Shown here piece by piece: positions 1 through 12,454 of a stretch of DNA of 64,000 nucleotides (within the stretch, counting starts at the first letter, position 1; every line of letters starts with the position of its first letter). Where the stretch lies: NCBI GenBank assembly GCA_013407085.1, contig JACCGJ010001475.1:58743-122742 (forward strand), written 5' to 3'. This stretch comes from Atriophallophorus winterbourni. Taxonomy: Eukaryota; Platyhelminthes; Trematoda; Plagiorchiida; Microphallidae. The position numbers and the translations under genes are program-made. The notes under the pieces are model-generated. The model saw only the letters and a list, made by a program, of their open reading frames with translations, did no database searches and was not told where the DNA came from.

Positions 1-818
1 GAGCCATCCACACAGTGCATCTTAGTCATGAGAATGATCATTTTTTGGAGTGCTCGAATCCCCGCCATTAACACTCCACATCCATCACTGGCAGTTTTCC
101 TTCGTCAAGTACACACAATGAGATAAGTAACAGGGAGCATTGAAACAGTGAAAAGGTAACAAATAATGTTATACTTGATTGCCATCGTCAGTCAGATTGG
201 CACGATCAAACTTTATATGACCAATCGGTGTGGAACGGTGTGGTGTGTACGAGCACTCCAAATAGTGTTGAATCCTAATTCTGCACCATAACGGTGTGTA
301 TGATTCGACCTCCAAACATCATAAAATTAAATATGACAGAATAGTACCTTGTTTCATTCGATTTATCAACTTTACTGCTCTGCGCTAAAATGGAGAAAAG
401 AACTTTCTCTATCAGTCCTACCGAGATTATGTGCAATTAAAATGGAAACTTATCGTTGTAAGTGCAAATATCCATTTACCGCCTACGAATTTTGTGAGAA
501 ATAGAAAGCTGAACTTAAATTTAATTCGAAAAGTTTGTAAAAACTGATGTCTGATCATATAAAAAGGATATTCTAAATGAAGTAGAACGGTCCCTAACCT
601 AGATATTTGGAAAATGTTGCTAGATACATTGAATTGCGATAAAATTATTTGAGCTGCGAAAGTTATCTTGAGGATAGTTAATAATAAGCTTTGATAGATT
701 TCTTTGTTAAATCTGCATCAAAATGTTAGCAAGATTTTATTTCGTCGTAATAGCTATCTTACCGCTATTGTTGTATCTGCTTATGACGCTGATTTTCTCA
801 TTAAACATTAAAAGCTGA
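1..818. other. No gene seen
   Basis: AT-rich DNA. No ORF with family resemblance and no repeat shared with the rest of the window that I could detect. Confidence 0.6.
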
Positions 819-982
819 TTGGTTGTTAACAAGGTGATACTTGTATGCCAACTGTTATATAGGGTTCGTACAACGAATCACGATGTTCAGACACAGAATC
901 ACAAAGTAATTATTGGTCATGCGCTCGAGGCGCTTAAGGCTGACCAAAGTATTGTGTTGCTCACATCACCATCCCTTACACA

Positions 983-1020
983 CCACTACCGGTTTCTGAC
1001 TGTTTGCCGTCGTCAGGTGG
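983..1020 (-). ncRNA. Hammerhead-like, CUGACGA subfamily
   Basis: Minus strand gives CUCCAC, CUGACGA, CGGC-AAACA-GUCA, GAAA, CCGGUA, GUGGUG. The cleavage triplet is GUA, which is allowed. Stem I has a C-G where the main family has U-G. The pair closing stem II (C/A) is mismatched, so activity is doubtful. Confidence 0.6.
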
Positions 1021-1170
1021 AGACAGTAAGATCAGGTTCAGTGAGCCTTGAAACAGTGTTTGAACATCATGGTCCGTTGTACGAACCCTATATATCAGTT
1101 AGCATACAAGTATAACCTTGTTTACCTTCAATCCACTGTTTCAAGACTCACTGAACCTGATCTTACTGTC

Positions 1171-1211
1171 TCCACCTGACGACGGCAAACAGTCAGAAAC
1201 CGGTAGTGGTG
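1171..1211 (+). ncRNA. Hammerhead-like, CUGACGA subfamily, inverted partner
   Basis: Same sequence as the copy at 983-1020 but on the plus strand, so the two form a head-to-head inverted pair. Another, more damaged plus copy (CUCGACGA, GAAACCCGAAG) lies at 1411-1453, 242 bp further on. Confidence 0.6.
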
Positions 1212-1499
1212 TGTAAGGGATGGGGATGTGATCAACACATTAATTTGGTCGTCCATAGGTGCCTCGAGGGCTAGATCAAGAATCACTTTGTGATTCTGTG
1301 TCTGAACATCGTGGTTCATTGTACGAACCCTACATAACAGTTGGCATACAAGTATAACCTTGTTTACCTTTAATCCACTGTTTCAAGGCTCACCGAACCT
1401 GATCTTACTGTCTCCACTCGACGACGGCAAACAGCCAGAAACCCGAAGTGGTGTGTAAGGGATGTGGATGTGAGCAACACATTACTCTGATTGGTTGTT

Positions 1500-1690
1500 G
1501 TTGTTAATGTTGTTGAATTGGGCTTCCTTCGGCCGATGTCGATCATGAATTAATATCGTAAGCGTATGACGTTTTCTGGCTCCACAGCTTTTCATATGAC
1601 TAAACCGTCGAATTCGCTGAAAACATCTTTCCTGCAGCTGTCACGGCGTAAAAACGCTTCCAAGAATTTGCTTGCTGTCATCGTAACATG
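1500..1690 (-). mobile_element. Antisense 3' end of zinc-finger-tailed LINE, diverged
   Basis: Shares ccttcggccgatgtcgatca, ctccacagctttt, atgactaaac and cctgcagc with the 59 kb copy, at lower identity than the 5.4 kb fragment. Confidence 0.65.
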
Positions 1691-1869
1691 AGGGCAAACA
1701 AAATGTTTGAGCGGAATTCAGTGTGATGCATGTGGACTACCAAAAATAATCTTTTACATTGAACTCACCGTGAGCTGCGCTAAAAGTGTTATTGATTCCA
1801 GACCGCATCTTAATGTTTCCATCAGGCTAAATGTATATTAACAATTTTACAAAGAATAAACCCTAAAAA

Positions 1870-2400
1870 TCTCTATTTGCATGCAGTTCCATCACAAACC
1901 ACCATACAACTATTCCGTGTTATTTACTCCCATCACGTTGAAACAGCTCTATCAGGATCCGTACAACTTGAGACCATGGAGAAGCGGTATAGAATGTTTT
2001 GAAATTGTAAGCCACTGTTGGACAAGGTTGGTATGTGCAAATTATTAACTAACATGTTGCCACACACATTCGGATGGGGTTAAATCTGTGGACTTAATTG
2101 ATAGACATGCATGCAATTGCAGATTTATGTTTCGAGCATGAGATTAACCCCATGCATTTGTGTGAGCAAATGCGATTGAGCGGGTTGGCTGTGCTAGCTT
2201 TATCGGAGGTTTGCTTACAAGTTCACATCATGCTTAACTATACTTCACTGCATACGGATACTGATTATACTGCCAGTATCGGCGAGTGCAAGCAGCACGA
2301 AACCGATCTTGGGTTTGTGCGTGTGATGGAATTCCAAGCAAATGAATATTTTTCTTGAGCAGGTGGGTTAAAACCGTCTACACCTGTGTGGGTAAATTTG
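1870..2400. repeat. Decayed hammerhead repeat units, inverted pair
   Basis: 1875-2090 is in minus orientation (tttgcatgcagttccatcac, then tcaggatccgtacaactt). 2265-2400 is in plus orientation with AAGCA-GCAC-GAAACC at 2288-2304. The hammerhead core CUGAUGA is lost (UCGGCGA). Confidence 0.6.
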
Positions 2401-4529
2401 ACTAATCAAGCTGACCCTGAAAAAATATTAGTAGAGCGTTCGTTTCGAAGTTATTTTTTTCTAATATGGTCTTTATGTTTAGTTACGATAGTGGGATTAA
2501 CGTAGGCCGAAGTATAAAATTAGACTAAGCTTTTCAAAACATTCAACTGCTTGTCAAGAAACATTTTTTAGGTTTTCACTCAGATTTGATCTAAATATTT
2601 TCATTGCAATCGCATCAGCTGTCCGCACGATGTTGCAGACACGTTCGAGAATCGTTATGGGGAACAGTGTAAACGACTGAGAACGTCTTTTCAGGCTTTA
2701 CTCGTTACCCCGTGTCAATCAAGTGAGATAGAATCGTGCTATTCGACTTCTTTGAACAGCCTTTGCTTAACCAACTAAGGTGATGTCCGACCATTCGCTT
2801 AAATGGCCAATGTATCCTCCTCCGCAGGAACAAATGGATTGATAAATACACATTGAGATTGTCAATGCAGTTGCCGCTACATGTAGAGTTTAAATAATCT
2901 TTCATGAATTTCGGTAATTAGTTTAATGAGGTACAATTATTAGCGATGCTGGCACATTTTAATATCGTATCAACCACTAGAGATACACTTCAGCCTTTTT
3001 ACACAAATATTTGTGACAAAACGTGATATCCAAATTCTGAATACATGTCAAGGAAATTGAACATTGTTGAACGCTTAATTTAGCCTAACAGAATCATTGT
3101 CATATTTATCATTCTGAATGATAATTCCCACAAGCTATATGAGGATCTTCTTAAAAGTCAAGCTTTTTCAAAGACTTGATTAAAACAAATGGTACTGCGT
3201 TGCAGAAAGTCTTCATACTGGAGGACATTTATCTCATTTGCTTCAAGATAACTACGTCAAAAGTAACAATTACGGTCAAATTTATCTCGTTGAATACATC
3301 AACTTCGATTATCTTTTTTATGTGAGAAATGCTGTGCTTATTTAAACGCTAGACTGCAGCGTAAATTTCGAACAATTTTGAATAAAGGGCTGTCGGTGAA
3401 CAAGCTGGATGGGGCGGATATCTCAACAATCTGGTGTTTCGGTTCTGCAGCGGATCAAGATTTACGTGCGCACATGGATTACGTGAGCAGTGGATCAGCG
3501 GACGCTGCTCACACGTGCACACAAAATAAACAAAGTAGGGATTAACACAGCATTTAGGGTGTGTGACCAATTGTCTTGATCTCGACTGTCTATCTTAGAG
3601 AACTCAAGATTTACCAAGCAAATGCCATTTAAACCTGAACACGTTGCGTACCGACGCACTTGGTCTGACGAAGTTTCTGTTTTCAAAGGCGAAATCTTAC
3701 AAAAAAACCTGCTTTAACCGATTTATTAAAAACTTTCTTTTCTCTTTCTTTTTTCTTTCCCTTCTATTCGGAAGCGACATGTCAAAGTATTAGCCTTTCC
3801 TGAATTGAACACACCTACAATAAAACCAGAATAATTGTGGTTTATTCTCGAATTAAATGTTCTCACAAACAAAATGGCGGCATCATTCTGTTATCCGAAA
3901 TGAATAAATTCAGTTGGCTGTGGAGGGAGTTCGAAGTCGTCCGGGTAAATTCGTCGCTTCCCAAAACGGATGTATCGTTTGTTTCGTGACTGAAAAGATG
4001 GTAAATCGCTGTTTCTTTCGTCACCGCTTGGGTACCAATCAGATGCTATAATGAACGACAATGAAAACACATTTAAAGAAATTTCTTGCAACCACATTAA
4101 GCTAGAAGTAATAAAAATCTTGTCACAATAAAATACTTTTTACAGCATTAAGGTTTATTAAGTACAAATATGACTCGTCCTCGTACCTGTGCATTTTGAT
4201 TGTCTCTGATACATCTGTAACAACTGTGTTTTACACGACCTAAAAACAATGACCTTGATACATCTTCCGTTCGCTCGTGCTACATGACTGCTCTTCTGTA
4301 CCGTTCTGCACGTTTTGGCTACCGCGATAAAATCTTCATTATTCTGTGCGTTTTCTTCCACCATTGTGTGACGTCATTGTAGTAATCAGTCAACTACAGA
4401 TCTTTGACTGCATGATCCAAGTCGTGATAAATTGAAAACATATGTTTATAAAGAGAAAAAATGGTATACGGAGTATCAAAACTTTACTCCATCACGGAGA
4501 CATTCATTTAAATCGCGCTTAAAATTAAA
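2401..4529. other. No gene seen apart from the repeat at 3120-3255
   Basis: Short random frames only. A gcacttggtctgacgaagtt stretch at 3656-3675 recurs inverted inside the element at 15810-16125 (15871-15885). Confidence 0.55.
3120..3255 (+). repeat. Dispersed repeat of unknown nature, copy 1
   Basis: gaggatcttcttaaaagtca, aagctttttcaaagacttga and gaggacatttatctcattt align with 11248-11345. Probably a decayed coding piece (LLKSQAF-type reading), family unknown. Confidence 0.5.
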
Positions 4530-5345
4530 GTAAGCTCGATAGAGCAATCAACAGAAGGAAAACCACTGGTGACGACGGAATTCCAAGTCAGAAAATAAAA
4601 CAATTTAAAACAGCTTTAATGCCGCCAATTTATAGGTCCATTCTTCATTGATTGCTAGAGGAATCAGTCCCACAAAAGAGATAAAAGACATAAGTTTATA
4701 CAGCTAATAGGAATAATGGTGATCGAGGCTGACTGCAAGAATTATCGAGAACTCTCTCTGTTAAGTGATGTAGACAAATTGATTACTGAAGATTCAACGA
4801 TACGGGTACAAGAATTAGCTGATATAATTTATTGACTATCTCAATGTGGCTTCCACAGGGGAAATTATCGCAGTCATGAGATTTTCACTGAGAAAACTTC
4901 AAGAATAATGTTGAGAAAAGCGTATACCATTATACGCTGATTAATTGATTTAACTAAGGCATTGTACTATGCCAGCGGAAAGGGTCTTTTCAAAACGCTT
5001 GATCTAATAGGCTGTCTTCACAGACTGTTTAAAGTAGTTATTTTCTTTCATTTTAAGAGAGGGAGGGCTCAGAAAATTTCTACGTTTGCAGTTCAAAATC
5101 GCATCAAATTCGCCGAGGCGTCACAAAATGGTCTGTTCAAGCTCCCATGCCGTTCAGCAGTTATTTTGTTCCGCTTCTGAAGCATGCTTTCACGACGAAA
5201 ACAGATGTGATGGCAAGCTTTTCAACCTGAACCGCATTGGAGCACAAACCAAGGTACAGGATGTGCTAATGAGTTACCTGCTGTTTGCCAATCATGCAGT
5301 TGATTTTGTAAAATCTAAAGAGAACTGTCTCCACTTAATCAGATT
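4530..5345 (+). pseudogene. Zinc-finger-tailed LINE, reverse transcriptase relic
   Basis: Many stops, but RT landmarks read in shifting frames: TGDDGIPS (4573), WLPQGK near 4855, then KLFNLNRIGAQTKVQDVL and LLFANH (5210-5300), where the catalytic FADD has become FANH. This matches the central part of the RT family whose C-terminal part is at 58270-59180. Confidence 0.6.
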
Positions 5346-5349
5346 TCTA

Positions 5350-5490
5350 TCAACATGTTGGCCTCCTTCGGTCGATGTGGACCATGGATGTACATCATAA
5401 TCGCATGAATTTTCATGTTCTACAGCTTTTGAATGACTAAACAATCCGATTCGGGAGGAACAATATCTCCCGCAGCGCTGGCAATCTATC
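5350..5490 (-). mobile_element. Antisense 3' end of zinc-finger-tailed LINE
   Basis: Near-identical reverse complement of 59030-59170: cctccttcggtcgatgt, cgattcgggaggaacaat, cagcgctgg. The short length fits 5' truncation. Confidence 0.8.
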
Positions 5491-6330
5491 TTATATCAAC
5501 ATACGGAAATGTAAAATGTTACGTCTAGGCCGGAATAATAGCATAAATATAATGTTGGTCATGAAAACTTGAATTGGAGCAGCGCTGAAAAGGACCTTGA
5601 TATCTGAATTACTAATAATCTGAAACTCATTACCAAAAAGTCTTCAATATGGCCAGCGCTATCTTGGGAATCTTTAGAAGAATATTTGGCGATACTCTTT
5701 TAAAACACTCCTCAACGTTATACATATTTACATCCATCCAACAATAGAGTACATGATCCAAGTTTGGGTACCGTGGCTGTGTAGAGATATGATTGCTGGA
5801 TAAAATTTACCACCGAGCGAGGAAGCTAGTTGATGAGATTCAGCAAATCCCATACCAAGAGGCAACTGCCATGCTGGTATTGACCGAATTTACACAAAGT
5901 ATTGTAAGGAGCAACATGATCCTAACATTTAAAATAATACGGATGGAAGATCACCCTCTTCTCGATTCGATAGAAGTAATTTTACCAAGGAATACACAGG
6001 GTCATTCAAGTTATCATGCTAAAACGCACTCGAAGCTCAATGGTAGACGTGATTTCTTATCTGTGCGTATTTGGTTTCTGTGGAATTCACTATCACAGGA
6101 TATTGTGAACACTAATACGATCCGTGATTTCTAATCAAAAATGGATGGTTATATCAAAGAGTACTCCGCTATTGGCCATGTATATCGATCCCATATGAAC
6201 CAACACAAGCCAAACACCTTAATTTAATTTCGATAGTATCCTATGTATTTATTATAGCAATCAACTGATGGTTTATGTAAAGCGATTGCTTTTTTCACCA
6301 TAACATCTTTATTCCTAATTCTTGAACACA
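5490..6330 (+). pseudogene. CR1-like LINE, 3' RT fragment
   Basis: Starts in the thumb (TYNVGHENL-like and LDKIYHRARKLVDEIQQIPY) and reads to the C-terminal FLWNSLSQDIVNTNT at 6075-6115. The 3'UTR at 6230-6330 matches the 3'UTR of the antisense copy at 45523-47085 (gcgattgcttttttcaccat, ctttattcctaattcttgaa). It lacks the catalytic RT part. Confidence 0.75.
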
Positions 6331-8139
6331 CCTAGTCGTTGGCATAAACAGAATATGGGTTATTGACGAACATTTGATTTCAAGAGAGATATATATATAT
6401 GAAAACACTTGGCATCGTAATGTACATCCACGGTCGAGGTTGAGCGAAGCATTCTAAATATACCAACACCAGGTAGATATGCAAAGAAGTTTCATATGCT
6501 CTTTTTTCCAAAAAATGTTTATCATCAACTATCAATTGGTCGTAATGTTTGCTACCGTGAACTATTTTGCTTTGAATTGCAAAATTGAATGAACTTAAAA
6601 CATCCAGATTGCAATTGAACATAGATAAAAGTTATACTGCTACATATAATTTTTTTCGAGTAGACTAAAACGTTTTTTTTTAATTTTCCAACATATACAA
6701 AAATTCTAAAGTTACCACAACTCACGACGGTTGGGATTAGCCAAACTCGGTCTAGAAATTGCTATACACACGAGTGCTATGAAGAGGAATGCGCGAAACA
6801 TCTTTCTGAGTTGTCTGTTAAAAGGAAGAAATTCGTTTTCTCGTGTTTGGTCAAATGATAAGATTTAAAACATGCGATTAAAGTTAAACGCGTGAATCAA
6901 ATTGGATATTACAAATACACAACCTGATCTTACATCAGTGTGCAACAATTCTATTTGAGAATTATATTAACAACTGAAAAATCCAGAACTTCAATTGTTC
7001 AATTCCTGGCTTGATAGCCGTTCAGTCAATCACGAAATGCGGGAGATTTAAAGCTGCTACAGACTAATTCTTTAGCATTTTTTAATTTGGTCACTGACTA
7101 TACATGTACACGAATTAAGCAAATTCTTACTTTTTCTTTGGTTTAGTTCTTATTCTTAGCGTCAACATGCATATCAATATTAAGGTGGAGTCTAACTTAA
7201 TATTATTCTCGAAACAAATTAGTTGGAACAAGAAGCTGTTTTTTCTATAAAATTGATGCGCCTAATAGAAAATGATTTAACTTGACTATTTGCAATTAAG
7301 CATTCATTTACAACGTATCTTCAGTTCACTATCTGAACACAAATTTAAACCTGAACGTATTTTGCACTTACATTATATGTTGCTACGTTTGTTTGTGTAA
7401 AACGGAATGTGAGTAAAGGTAACACTCCTACCATATTTACAGAGATGTTTTCCATATATTATTAAGCATTAACCGCGATAAAAATAGTTGGATGATGTGT
7501 TCTATAATCTGTCCGTAAATGAGGAATCACATAGAGATATTTGATAGTCAACAACGATTTTTTATGTGTATACATTCTGATTCGGATTTAAATAATCTGT
7601 CACACAACCTTCAGAGCACGTTGCAGTACTACTTCCATAAGCAGCATTTTTCAAGTCTTTCGGTGTGCATATCACATCAGCTAACATCAGTACAACACTG
7701 TTTTTCGATTTGAAGTCTAACATTTCGTCTAAAACGAGAAGGTTTGCGGGGAAGAAGTTCACATGTTGTAAGGTGAAACATGTTTGCAAATATATTTTTA
7801 TCACAGACAATTAGCTTTCTGCAGTAATTGTAATTTTAATGTTCTATCAAAAAGAAACTCACTGTCGTTTTGCAAATGTTACGATTGTTTAATTAACGTG
7901 ATTAATTTATACTCACTTCTCAAAAGCCTCATTGGTTAAGCGTTGTGGATGAACCAATTGCATGCTTACGGAAATGTGGATCAATACAAACACATCATTT
8001 AAGGTCATAAACGGTCTGAGCTAGTACTACCGTTACTAAGGAAGAGCGATTTTCCGATATTAACACGTAATTAAAAATTTCTTAAGTAGGCACGCTACCT
8101 TATGCGAAATATGTATTATACCAAAGTGATGTTTTCCTC
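6331..8139. other. No gene seen
   Basis: AT-rich, with a short (AT)n run near 6388. No domain resemblance in any frame. Confidence 0.6.
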
Positions 8140-8590
8140 ACATCCCCCGAAATTACACTTCACTACCGGTTCTGGCTGTTTGCCGTCATCAGGTGGATAC
8201 CATACGATTAGGTTCAGCGTATTATACTAAGTTTTAGGTTTGAAAATAAATTTTGATAAAAAAATGCTCATTTGCATGCATTTTCATCACATAATACCGC
8301 GGGCGTGCAGTTTGCACTCATTAGGTATGGACAATAATATCAGGATCGCATTCGCTTGAAACGGTGGGAGAATGGGAAACAAGTTTATCTTCTATGTCAC
8401 TATTTCATAAAGTTGGTACGACCAACCTGTTTAATCACATGTGCCCAAACACATTTAGATGATGTTCAAAACCTTGATGATGAAAATATAATCATTTGCA
8501 TGCATTTTCATCACAAACATGCCATAGAACAAAGTACCAAAGTTAGCCAACAATGGCATAGAAGGAAATTTTAATAACTTTTATTCATTT
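8140..8590 (-). repeat. Tandem hammerhead repeat units, minus orientation
   Basis: Two to three partial units with hammerhead relics at 8159-8198 and 8289-8330. The shared unit segment gtacgaccaacctg appears as gtacgaccaacctgtttaat at 8416. Confidence 0.7.
8159..8198 (-). ncRNA. Hammerhead-like, decayed
   Basis: Minus strand: AUCCAC, CUGAUGA, CGGC-AAACA-GCCA, GAAC (one A lost), CGGUAGUG. A more damaged copy with CUAAUGA lies at 8289-8330. Confidence 0.5.
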
Positions 8591-9439
8591 TGCTGTACTG
8601 ATATGCATTGAATAAAAGTGAAAACTGATTTCGGACCAGGGCTCGGTGAATTAGTAATCTTACTCACTTACAACAGAGTGAACCTAACTTTATAACATAT
8701 GAAATCAATGATTCTATAATGATTATCAACGATATGTTTCTTCAAATGCCTAGTTATAACTGAATGCGTTGTTGTTTTAAGTGACAACAAAGCGAATATG
8801 ACATTCTACATCCGATCGGACTGACCAGGTTTGAATTCGGACGTCGAAATAGGATTAAGAAAGAATGTGACTCTACACGAATGAAATTGATACCATTAAC
8901 ATATGAAATCTGTGAATGCAACAATTTAACGCCTATCTTGTGGTTAATGCCATATCTCCATTGACGCTTAGTGCTCTAAGGACAGGAAATATGCATGGGT
9001 CAGTGCCTGATCAGTGATTTAAAAATATACATTTTTATTAATTAGTCAAAGCTACAGAATGGTGCATTGTCCAGATTTCTGAATAAATTTTATCAAGATA
9101 ATTGAAGGTTAGTTTCATCGCATTAATACCAATAAATTCTTGGTGCTTATTTACATAAAATATCCTAGAAACACCCGGAAAAAACTTGTTTTGATCGCTT
9201 CTATTATTTAGCTTACATAAATGATACTAAAATGTTTTGCATGTTGTGAAAAATTAGGCAAATCTTAAAAACATTTGAAGGTTGATTTGTTTTAAATAAC
9301 GTGATTAGAACAGAACGTGTATGTCTACATTAACGAATTTGCTAACTTGCGTTGAAATTATATCGTTTAACAAATTTGCAGTATTTGTATTTCTGGATTC
9401 ACGCCAATTTCCCAAAGGATTTTACATATTTACTCGCCA
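8591..9439. other. No gene seen
   Basis: AT-rich DNA between hammerhead repeat units; nothing recognised. Confidence 0.6.
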
Positions 9440-9570
9440 TACATAAACTTTGTTGGCGTCAGTTTAATGCTGTACGGCTTTACAGATGAACGAACCGTTC
9501 AATTGGAGGGAACAATCTCTCCAGCAGCGCTCAGAACGATGGCAGTGCTCCGTCGATCGGTGTCAGTTGC
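9440..9570 (-). mobile_element. Antisense 3' end of zinc-finger-tailed LINE, diverged
   Basis: Retains ggagggaacaatctctccag, cagcgctcagaa, and agtgctccgtcgatcggtgt of the family 3' end. Confidence 0.6.
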
Positions 9571-9729
9571 ACGCTAAATACATGATCTAAGTTTATTAGA
9601 CAGTCATACACAATCAGTCTGATAAATTACTGTTTTTCATTTTTAATGCAAAACAGTTCTGGACATGAAAACCGCAATATCAATCTAAATATCTCCTATC
9701 CAAAACTCCATTTTAATGATTGATTTTAG

Positions 9730-10340
9730 CGAACTTAAATGCTCAGTTGCATGCATTTCCATGACATCCCAATACCGGTTGCGTATTGTAAGCACCCATC
9801 AGGTAGGGAGAATATGATCAGGAACCGCATGTGCTGTAAACCGTGGCAGAATGGTAAACAATTTGCGCGTGTATTTCATTGTTGGATAATGTTGGATCAG
9901 CCAACCTGTGCAATCACATGAGCCCACAATCACACCTTATTCAGCAGTAGCAAACAAGCGCAACTTGTTTACCATTTTCCCGCTGTTTGAAGTGCATTCG
10001 GATCGTAATCCAACTGTCCCTACGTGATAAGTGCAAACAGTCCGAAACCGGCGTGTGGTGTGTGTGTGATTTAAATGCATGCAAAAGACATTTCTTGTTC
10101 ATTGTCATAGTTTCAAACACTGTCTAACGTTGTGTGGGCTCATGTGATTGTACAGGTTGTTCGCGCCAACCTTACCCAAAAGTGGCATACAAGCGCTACT
10201 TGTTTATCATTCCCCACTGTTTCAAGCGCACGCGGATCCTGATTCTGCTGTACCTACCTGATGAGTGCAAACAGCATTAATCCGGTCGTGGGTTGTGTGG
10301 GCTAGAAATGTGTGTAAATGAGCATTTTTGTTCTACCTTT
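9730..10340. repeat. Hammerhead repeat units: one minus, then two plus in tandem
   Basis: The minus unit 9730-9935 (relic hammerhead at 9767-9808) meets plus units with relics at 10017-10060 and 10252-10294, a spacing of about 235 bp. The plus units share the hairpin-forming gccaaccttaccc segment and cactgtttcaagcgc. Confidence 0.75.
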
Positions 10341-10985
10341 ATCGTTGGATTACTTCAATTTGCATTAAATAATATCGTGTTGTGATACTTTATTTCTGCT
10401 TGCTTTTGTTGGATAACTTCTTGGTTTGATTTTGCGTTTATATGAAATTCTGTATCTAGGGCCTAGAACTGAATTTATTCAATGCATTTCTGAGAGCTGT
10501 GTTCAGTAGATTTATTGGCCAGCATGCAATGATATTCGATTCATGTACGATTTGAGATAATAATTTTAAATTTCTGAAACGTGTTGCGTTATATAAAATT
10601 GTTTAAAGGATTAAGTCGCTGATATTCCTATCGGAGCGCTTTTTGCAATTGAAATGAATGTCATAATTTTCTGTTAAAGTTGTCGTGTTTTTACGAAAAT
10701 CAATATTTATTTGTATTACCAGGCAATCCCAGACTTCTTCAACTAATCTGAAACTCAAAAATTCCATTAGGAAGAAAAAGGACAAAGATTTATTAGAAAA
10801 TTATCGGAGTTTCTGCTTCGGATTAGTGTTAAAAAAAAACACAACGAATACTGTGTGAACTACACATGAAATAAAAATAGCCGCAGAATATGTCCACATG
10901 ATATCACATGGGTACATGTGCTGAACAGATTGGTAGCACCAACCTTACCCAACAGTGGCATACAAGCGCTACGTGTTTAATAATA
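10245..10985 (+). mobile_element. Composite: hammerhead unit, ~560 bp body, start of second unit
   Basis: A plus-oriented hammerhead unit is followed by AT-rich DNA (10320-10890), then by the beginning of another plus unit (10890-10985, ggtagcaccaacc and acagtggcatacaagcgcta). Body parts recur downstream of other hammerhead units: 10320-10560 matches 18349-18570 and 10605-10905 matches 14075-14320. No long ORF is present. The arrangement resembles a non-autonomous element with hammerhead-bearing pseudo-LTRs, as in Penelope-like elements or retrozymes (inference). Confidence 0.55.
10252..10294 (+). ncRNA. Hammerhead-like, GAAA lost
   Basis: Plus strand: ACCUAC, CUGAUGA, GUGC-AAACA-GCA, then UUAAU in place of CGAAA, CCGGUC, GUGGGU. 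The 5' half is intact. The unit begins the composite element 10245-10985. Confidence 0.6.
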
Positions 10986-11087
10986 GAGTGTTTTTAGTAT
11001 AATCGTCTAGAGAATACACCGTGCAATTTTCATTGATATTATGTTTATCTGTTAAGGAATGAACATTTTACTATAGTTTAAAAGTGT

Positions 11088-11435
11088 ATGAGGAAATCTA
11101 ATTTTGCGTACGATAAATATAAAATACATTTTGAGTCTACTTCCAACGTTCGTGGGCTATTTAGTGGAGATGCATATCAAAAGCAGAGAAATTTAAAGCA
11201 TTTCAAAGAATTGTGCAAGCATGGTTCATTTATAAATACTATCCGCTACATAAGGATCTTCTTAAGAGTCAAGCTTTTCAAAGACTCGATCAAAACACAT
11301 TATACTTCCTTCCAGAATTTCTTCAATCGGAGGTCATTAATCCCATTGTCTTCACGGTACATTAGACACATGGAACGTCACATGGAACAATTACTGTCGA
11401 ATTTATCTTGTTTTTATTATTTGTATATTTTCTGA
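11088..11435 (+). repeat. Dispersed repeat of unknown nature, copy 2, with 115-codon frame
   Basis: Contains aggatcttcttaagagtcaa, gcttttcaaagactcgatca and gaggtcattaatcccatt, the counterpart of 3120-3255. An open frame of 115 codons covers it but its translation is not recognised. A second frame reads LLKSQAFQRLDQNTLYFLPE and FLQSEVINP, which looks more protein-like. Probably an unidentified mobile-element relic. Confidence 0.45.
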
Positions 11436-12454
11436 GAATATTTTTTGTGTTTTTTATTTGTAATTTGTTAAAACTAGCCTAAACCTAAAATTACGAAAAT
11501 TTTCGAATTAGCCGTCGTTCTTCTTCTTATAAACAACACAGGACTCTGTGCGAGCTCTGTGACCGCAACAATCAATATCGGTCAATAATTCTAATTCCTT
11601 TGAGATGTTATAGTGACTGGCACTCTTTTCAGCAAATTCTTTAAGAACAACAATGCAGAAAATGTTGCCTACTTGACACACTTTTTTGTTTCCTTTTAGA
11701 AAATTATTATTCCAGCGAACAAACCTGGAACAATCTAGAATTTAGTGAAAGTTTTGATGCTAAAGTAAGCAAACATATAATGCTTTTGCAAAACCTTTTT
11801 GTTTGGATTAAACTAATCGATTGTGGATACAAAAATTTCGTTAGGTCGTTACCCGGTGAGTAGACATAAGCGTTCGAACGAGGCTGATCTTATAAAGTTA
11901 ATATCATTTGCAATTATTGGCTGATCATAGGTATTAAAATGCATTTTATCCCAAGTTAATAATTCAAGAACGCGTAAACGTTTCCGACAAACGGCGATAG
12001 TGAAATGATTGCCTGGGTAAACTATTCATAACTCAATCTTTTTATTCAGGAAGATATCGCAGTGAGTGTTTTCTACAGGAATTTGAGATCACAAAATCAA
12101 AAATCTGTATAAAACTCAAATTTTACAAAATAATTTACCATTGATATTTTTTGGCTAACTTATACATTTTTCGACGGATTGGATACCTCTTTGACTGCAA
12201 AATAAAACCTTATTTAGAGTCACTAACAGATTCACTAACCCAACATGTGGTGGACTCTCTTTGCTTGTCGGCCTATTTAAAGCAAAATTGAACTTATATA
12301 TGCAAAAGAACATCATTCGCAAGCCATAAATTTCAATATACTCTACTCGTTGTTTACTGCTATTTTTCCATCTTCATTCAAACGTAATCCTGTTGTGTTG
12401 TGTAGTATCAACTTTTTCATAATAAAGCTTTGATTGATCCACACGAATACAACG
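11436..12454. other. No gene seen
   Basis: AT-rich; no supported feature. Confidence 0.6.

Larger units (their letters stand above)
819..1490. repeat. Three hammerhead repeat units, one inverted to two tandem
   Basis: A minus-oriented unit (about 819-1060) is followed by two plus-oriented units (about 1128-1370 and 1370-1490). All share the segment with agggttcgtacaa and gacacagaatcacaaag. The two plus hammerheads are 242 bp apart. The inverted arms would fold into a hairpin of over 200 bp. The short reading frames across it are by-products of the repeat. Confidence 0.8.

Noticed and set aside
1411..1453. Third hammerhead in the 1 kb block as functional
   Set aside because: The core reads CUCGACGA and stem III is ACCCGAAG, so invariant bases and helix III are lost; kept only as a relic.
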